A DNA stretch of 64,000 nucleotides from Mesosutterella multiformis (GTDB lineage Bacteria; Pseudomonadota; Gammaproteobacteria; Burkholderiales; Burkholderiaceae_F), in NCBI RefSeq assembly GCF_003402575.1, contig NZ_BGZJ01000001.1:1610501-1674500 (forward strand). The letters are read 5' to 3'. The notes below the pieces were generated by a model. It was not told the DNA's origin, ran no database searches, and saw nothing but the letters and a program-made list of their open reading frames with translations. The translations under genes and the position numbers were made by a program. Positions 61,954 to 64,000 of the stretch are shown in pieces (position 1 is the first letter of the stretch; every line of letters starts with the position of its first letter).

Positions 61954-64000
61954 TTAGTGAGCAACGATCTCAGGCAGGCCGGGCTGTTCAGCGGGTACAG
62001 CCGCGAGCGACTCAGCCAGATCTTCCTTCGGAAGCGGCTCCGGCATACGGACAAGAGCCTGCTCCAGAACCTGCTCAATCCAGCGGACCGGAACGATCTC
62101 AAGACCGTCCTTCACGTTCTGCGGAATCTCAGCAAGATCCTTCACGTTGTCCTCCGGAATCATCACCTTCTTAATGCCGCCGCGGAGAGCCGCGAGGAGC
62201 TTCTCCTTCAGACCGCCGATCTCGAGGATCTCACCGCGGAGGGTGATTTCGCCCGTCATCGCGACATCAGCGCGGACCGGAATCCGGGTGAGCGCGGAAA
62301 CAATCGCCGTCGTGATGGCACCGCCCGCGGACGGACCGTCCTTCGGCGTCGCGCCTTCCGGGAAGTGGAGGTGCAGATCGGTCTTCGAGAAGACGTCCTG
62401 CTTGATGCCGAGAGATTCAGCACGCTCACGCACCACCGAGCGGGCCGCTTCCACGGATTCCTTCATCACGTCGCCGAGGCTGCCCGTACGCTGGACCATG
62501 CCCTTGCCCGGGAAGACCGCGGCTTCGATCGAAAGGAGATCGCCTCCGACCTCTGTCCACGCGAGACCGTTCACCTGACCGATCTGGGGCTTCTTCGCCG
62601 CCACACCGAACGTGAACTTGCGAACACCCAGGTAACTGCCGATGTTCTCTTCATTCACCGTAACGGTTTCAGTCTTCGCGCTCTTCTTCGTCCCTTCCTT
62701 CATCATGTTCGCCATGACAACCTTGCGGCAGATCTTGCTGATTTCGCGCTCAAGTCCGCGGACACCGGCTTCACGGGTGTAGTAGCGGATGATCGCGACG
62801 ATCGCCGAGCGGTCGATCACGAGCTCCCCCTTCTTCACGCCGTTAAGACGCATCTGCTTCGGCACGAGGTGCTCTTCCGCAATGTGAACCTTTTCCTCTT
62901 CGGTGTAGCCCGAGAGGCTGATCACTTCCATACGGTCAAGGAGCGCCGGCGGAATGTTGTAGGAGTTCGAGGTCGCGACAAAGAGCACGTCCGACAGATC
63001 GAACGGCACTTCAGCGTAGTGATCCTCAAACGTGCTGTTCTGCTCAGGGTCGAGCACCTCAAGCAGCGCGCTCGCCGGGTCACCGCGGTAATCCATGCCC
63101 ATCTTGTCCACTTCGTCAAGCAGGAAGAGCGGATTGCGGACACCGACCTTGATCAGGTTCTGCAGGATCTTGCCCGGCATCGAGCCGACGTAGGTCCGGC
63201 GATGACCGCGGATTTCCGCTTCATCATGCACGCCGCCAAGAGCGAGACGCGTGAACTTGCGGCCGGTCGCGCGGGCGATCGATTCGCCAAGCGACGTCTT
63301 GCCGACACCCGGCGCGCCGACGAGGCAGAGAATCGGGGCCTTCACCTTCGTGACACGGCCCTGAACCGCCAGGTACTCAAGGATACGTTCCTTCACCTTC
63401 TCGAGACCGTAGTGATCCTCGTCGAGAATCTTCTTCGCCTTCGGGATATTGGAGGAGACACGGGTCTTCTTGCTCCAGGGGAGCGAGATCAGCGTATCGA
63501 GATACGCGCGGACCACGGTCGCTTCTGCGGACATCGGGCTCATCTGACGGAGCTTATTCAGTTCCTCAAGCGCCTTATCCTTCGCTTCCGGGCTCATCCG
63601 GGCGGCTTCGATCTTCTTCTCGTAGTCGTCCGTCACGTCGTTCCCGTCATCCCCCTGCCCGAGTTCCTTCTGAATGGCCTTCATCTGCTCATTCAGATAG
63701 TAGTCTCGCTGGTTCTTCTCCATCTGCTGCTTCACACGGCCGTGAATCCGCTTCTCCATCTTCTGGATTTCGGTTTCGCCGCCAAGGAGGCTGAGGAGTT
63801 CGGTAAGCGTGCTGTTCAGGTCATCAGACTCGAGCAGCTTCTGCTTCGCGGCCACCGCGACCGGGAGCTGCTGCACCACGACATCGGCGAGCCGCGTAGC
63901 GTCTGTCGTCTGGTTGACACTGCGCGCGAGATCCTCCGGAATCTTCGGATTCAGCTTCGCGTAGGCCGTGAAAGACTCGATGGTCGCGCGGCGCAGCGCT
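61954..64000 (-). CDS. lon: Lon ATP-dependent protease, N-terminal end cut by window edge
   Basis: About 682 codons are visible and the frame is open to the edge (TAYAKLNPKIPEDLARSVNQ...). The upstream reading continues past the internal GTG at 63879. Domains in order: end of the N-terminal LAN domain, helical region with QMEKNQRDYYLNEQMKAIQKELG, AAA+ module with GAPGVGKTS and FLLDEVDKMG, and the S16 protease with Ser in KDGPSAGGA and Lys in GGLKEKLLAALR. Intact as far as seen; full Lon has about 800 residues. It degrades misfolded and regulatory proteins in the cytoplasm. Confidence 0.95.
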   Translation of the reverse strand, partial: ALRRATIESFTAYAKLNPKIPEDLARSVNQTTDATRLADVVVQQLPVAVAAKQKLLESDDLNSTLTELLSLLGGETEIQKMEKRIHGRVKQQMEKNQRDYYLNEQMKAIQKELGQGDDGNDVTDDYEKKIEAARMSPEAKDKALEELNKLRQMSPMSAEATVVRAYLDTLISLPWSKKTRVSSNIPKAKKILDEDHYGLEKVKERILEYLAVQGRVTKVKAPILCLVGAPGVGKTSLGESIARATGRKFTRLALGGVHDEAEIRGHRRTYVGSMPGKILQNLIKVGVRNPLFLLDEVDKMGMDYRGDPASALLEVLDPEQNSTFEDHYAEVPFDLSDVLFVATSNSYNIPPALLDRMEVISLSGYTEEEKVHIAEEHLVPKQMRLNGVKKGELVIDRSAIVAIIRYYTREAGVRGLEREISKICRKVVMANMMKEGTKKSAKTETVTVNEENIGSYLGVRKFTFGVAAKKPQIGQVNGLAWTEVGGDLLSIEAAVFPGKGMVQRTGSLGDVMKESVEAARSVVRERAESLGIKQDVFSKTDLHLHFPEGATPKDGPSAGGAITTAIVSALTRIPVRADVAMTGEITLRGEILEIGGLKEKLLAALRGGIKKVMIPEDNVKDLAEIPQNVKDGLEIVPVRWIEQVLEQALVRMPEPLPKEDLAESLAAVPAEQPGLPEIVAH

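Noticed and set aside
1-64000. CRISPR array, prophage or integron
   Set aside because: No regularly spaced repeats, cas genes, phage structural genes or integrase of that type were seen in the window.

Overview
The window looks like the chromosome of a Gram-negative anaerobe of the Burkholderiales, most likely Sutterellaceae (Sutterella or Parasutterella type). This is an inference from three things: a lon / hupB / tRNA-Val order typical of beta-proteobacteria, a porin ending in Phe, and a set of exported flavoproteins related to flavocytochrome c fumarate reductases, as such anaerobes carry. An IF-1 paralogue with a basic tail also fits. The DNA is moderately GC-rich throughout, with AT-rich patches at promoters and insertion sequences.

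Layout. 1-2484 is nested mobile DNA: an IS4/IS1634-type element running off the left edge interrupts an IS30-type element. 2486-10383 holds two large divergent helicase-nuclease genes: DUF4011 / SF1 helicase / Vsr-like nuclease, and PLD / SF2 helicase / DUF3427. They look like a candidate phage-defence locus. 10504-18811 contains an esterase-Sel1 fusion, a YqaA-like protein, a LysE exporter, a tightly coupled four-gene operon (NlpA/MetQ-type lipoprotein, Fe-S protein, unknown Cys-rich protein, isocitrate lyase/PEP mutase homologue), an arginase-family enzyme and a lipoprotein. 19348-29418 carries a MATE pump, a porin, a transposase-derived protein without the usual catalytic residues, a periplasmic flavoprotein, D-cysteine desulfhydrase, small membrane proteins, a nitroreductase, aspartate dehydrogenase and a second LysE exporter.

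29428-44077 is an envelope and efflux region: histidine kinase and response regulator divergent from a lipid A phosphoethanolamine transferase (PmrAB/EptA-like), an MFS transporter, and a complete MdtABC-type RND operon with its outer-membrane factor. A complete IS30-type element follows directly after the operon terminator. 45404-54730 has two tandem-domain universal stress proteins, an exported MetQ-like binding protein, a Met/His-tailed membrane protein, a CapA-family protein, an orphan Phd-like antitoxin, an EamA transporter, and a LysR regulator divergent from an exported FMN-dependent hydroxyacid oxidoreductase. 54847-57270 has a SIMPL-domain protein and a second periplasmic flavoprotein.

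57487-59938 is an IS256-type element whose transposase is split by a third IS30-type copy; removing that copy plus one 2-bp target repeat restores the frame. The window closes with core genes: infA paralogue, LOG-family hydrolase, tRNA-Val, HU and lon (cut by the right edge).

The most informative observations are the three IS30 copies sharing an insertion rule (A5 tract beside the same element end, two of them just past terminators), the divergent helicase-nuclease pair with an attenuator-like hairpin, the unexplained four-gene lyase operon, and the apparently domesticated IS256-like protein.
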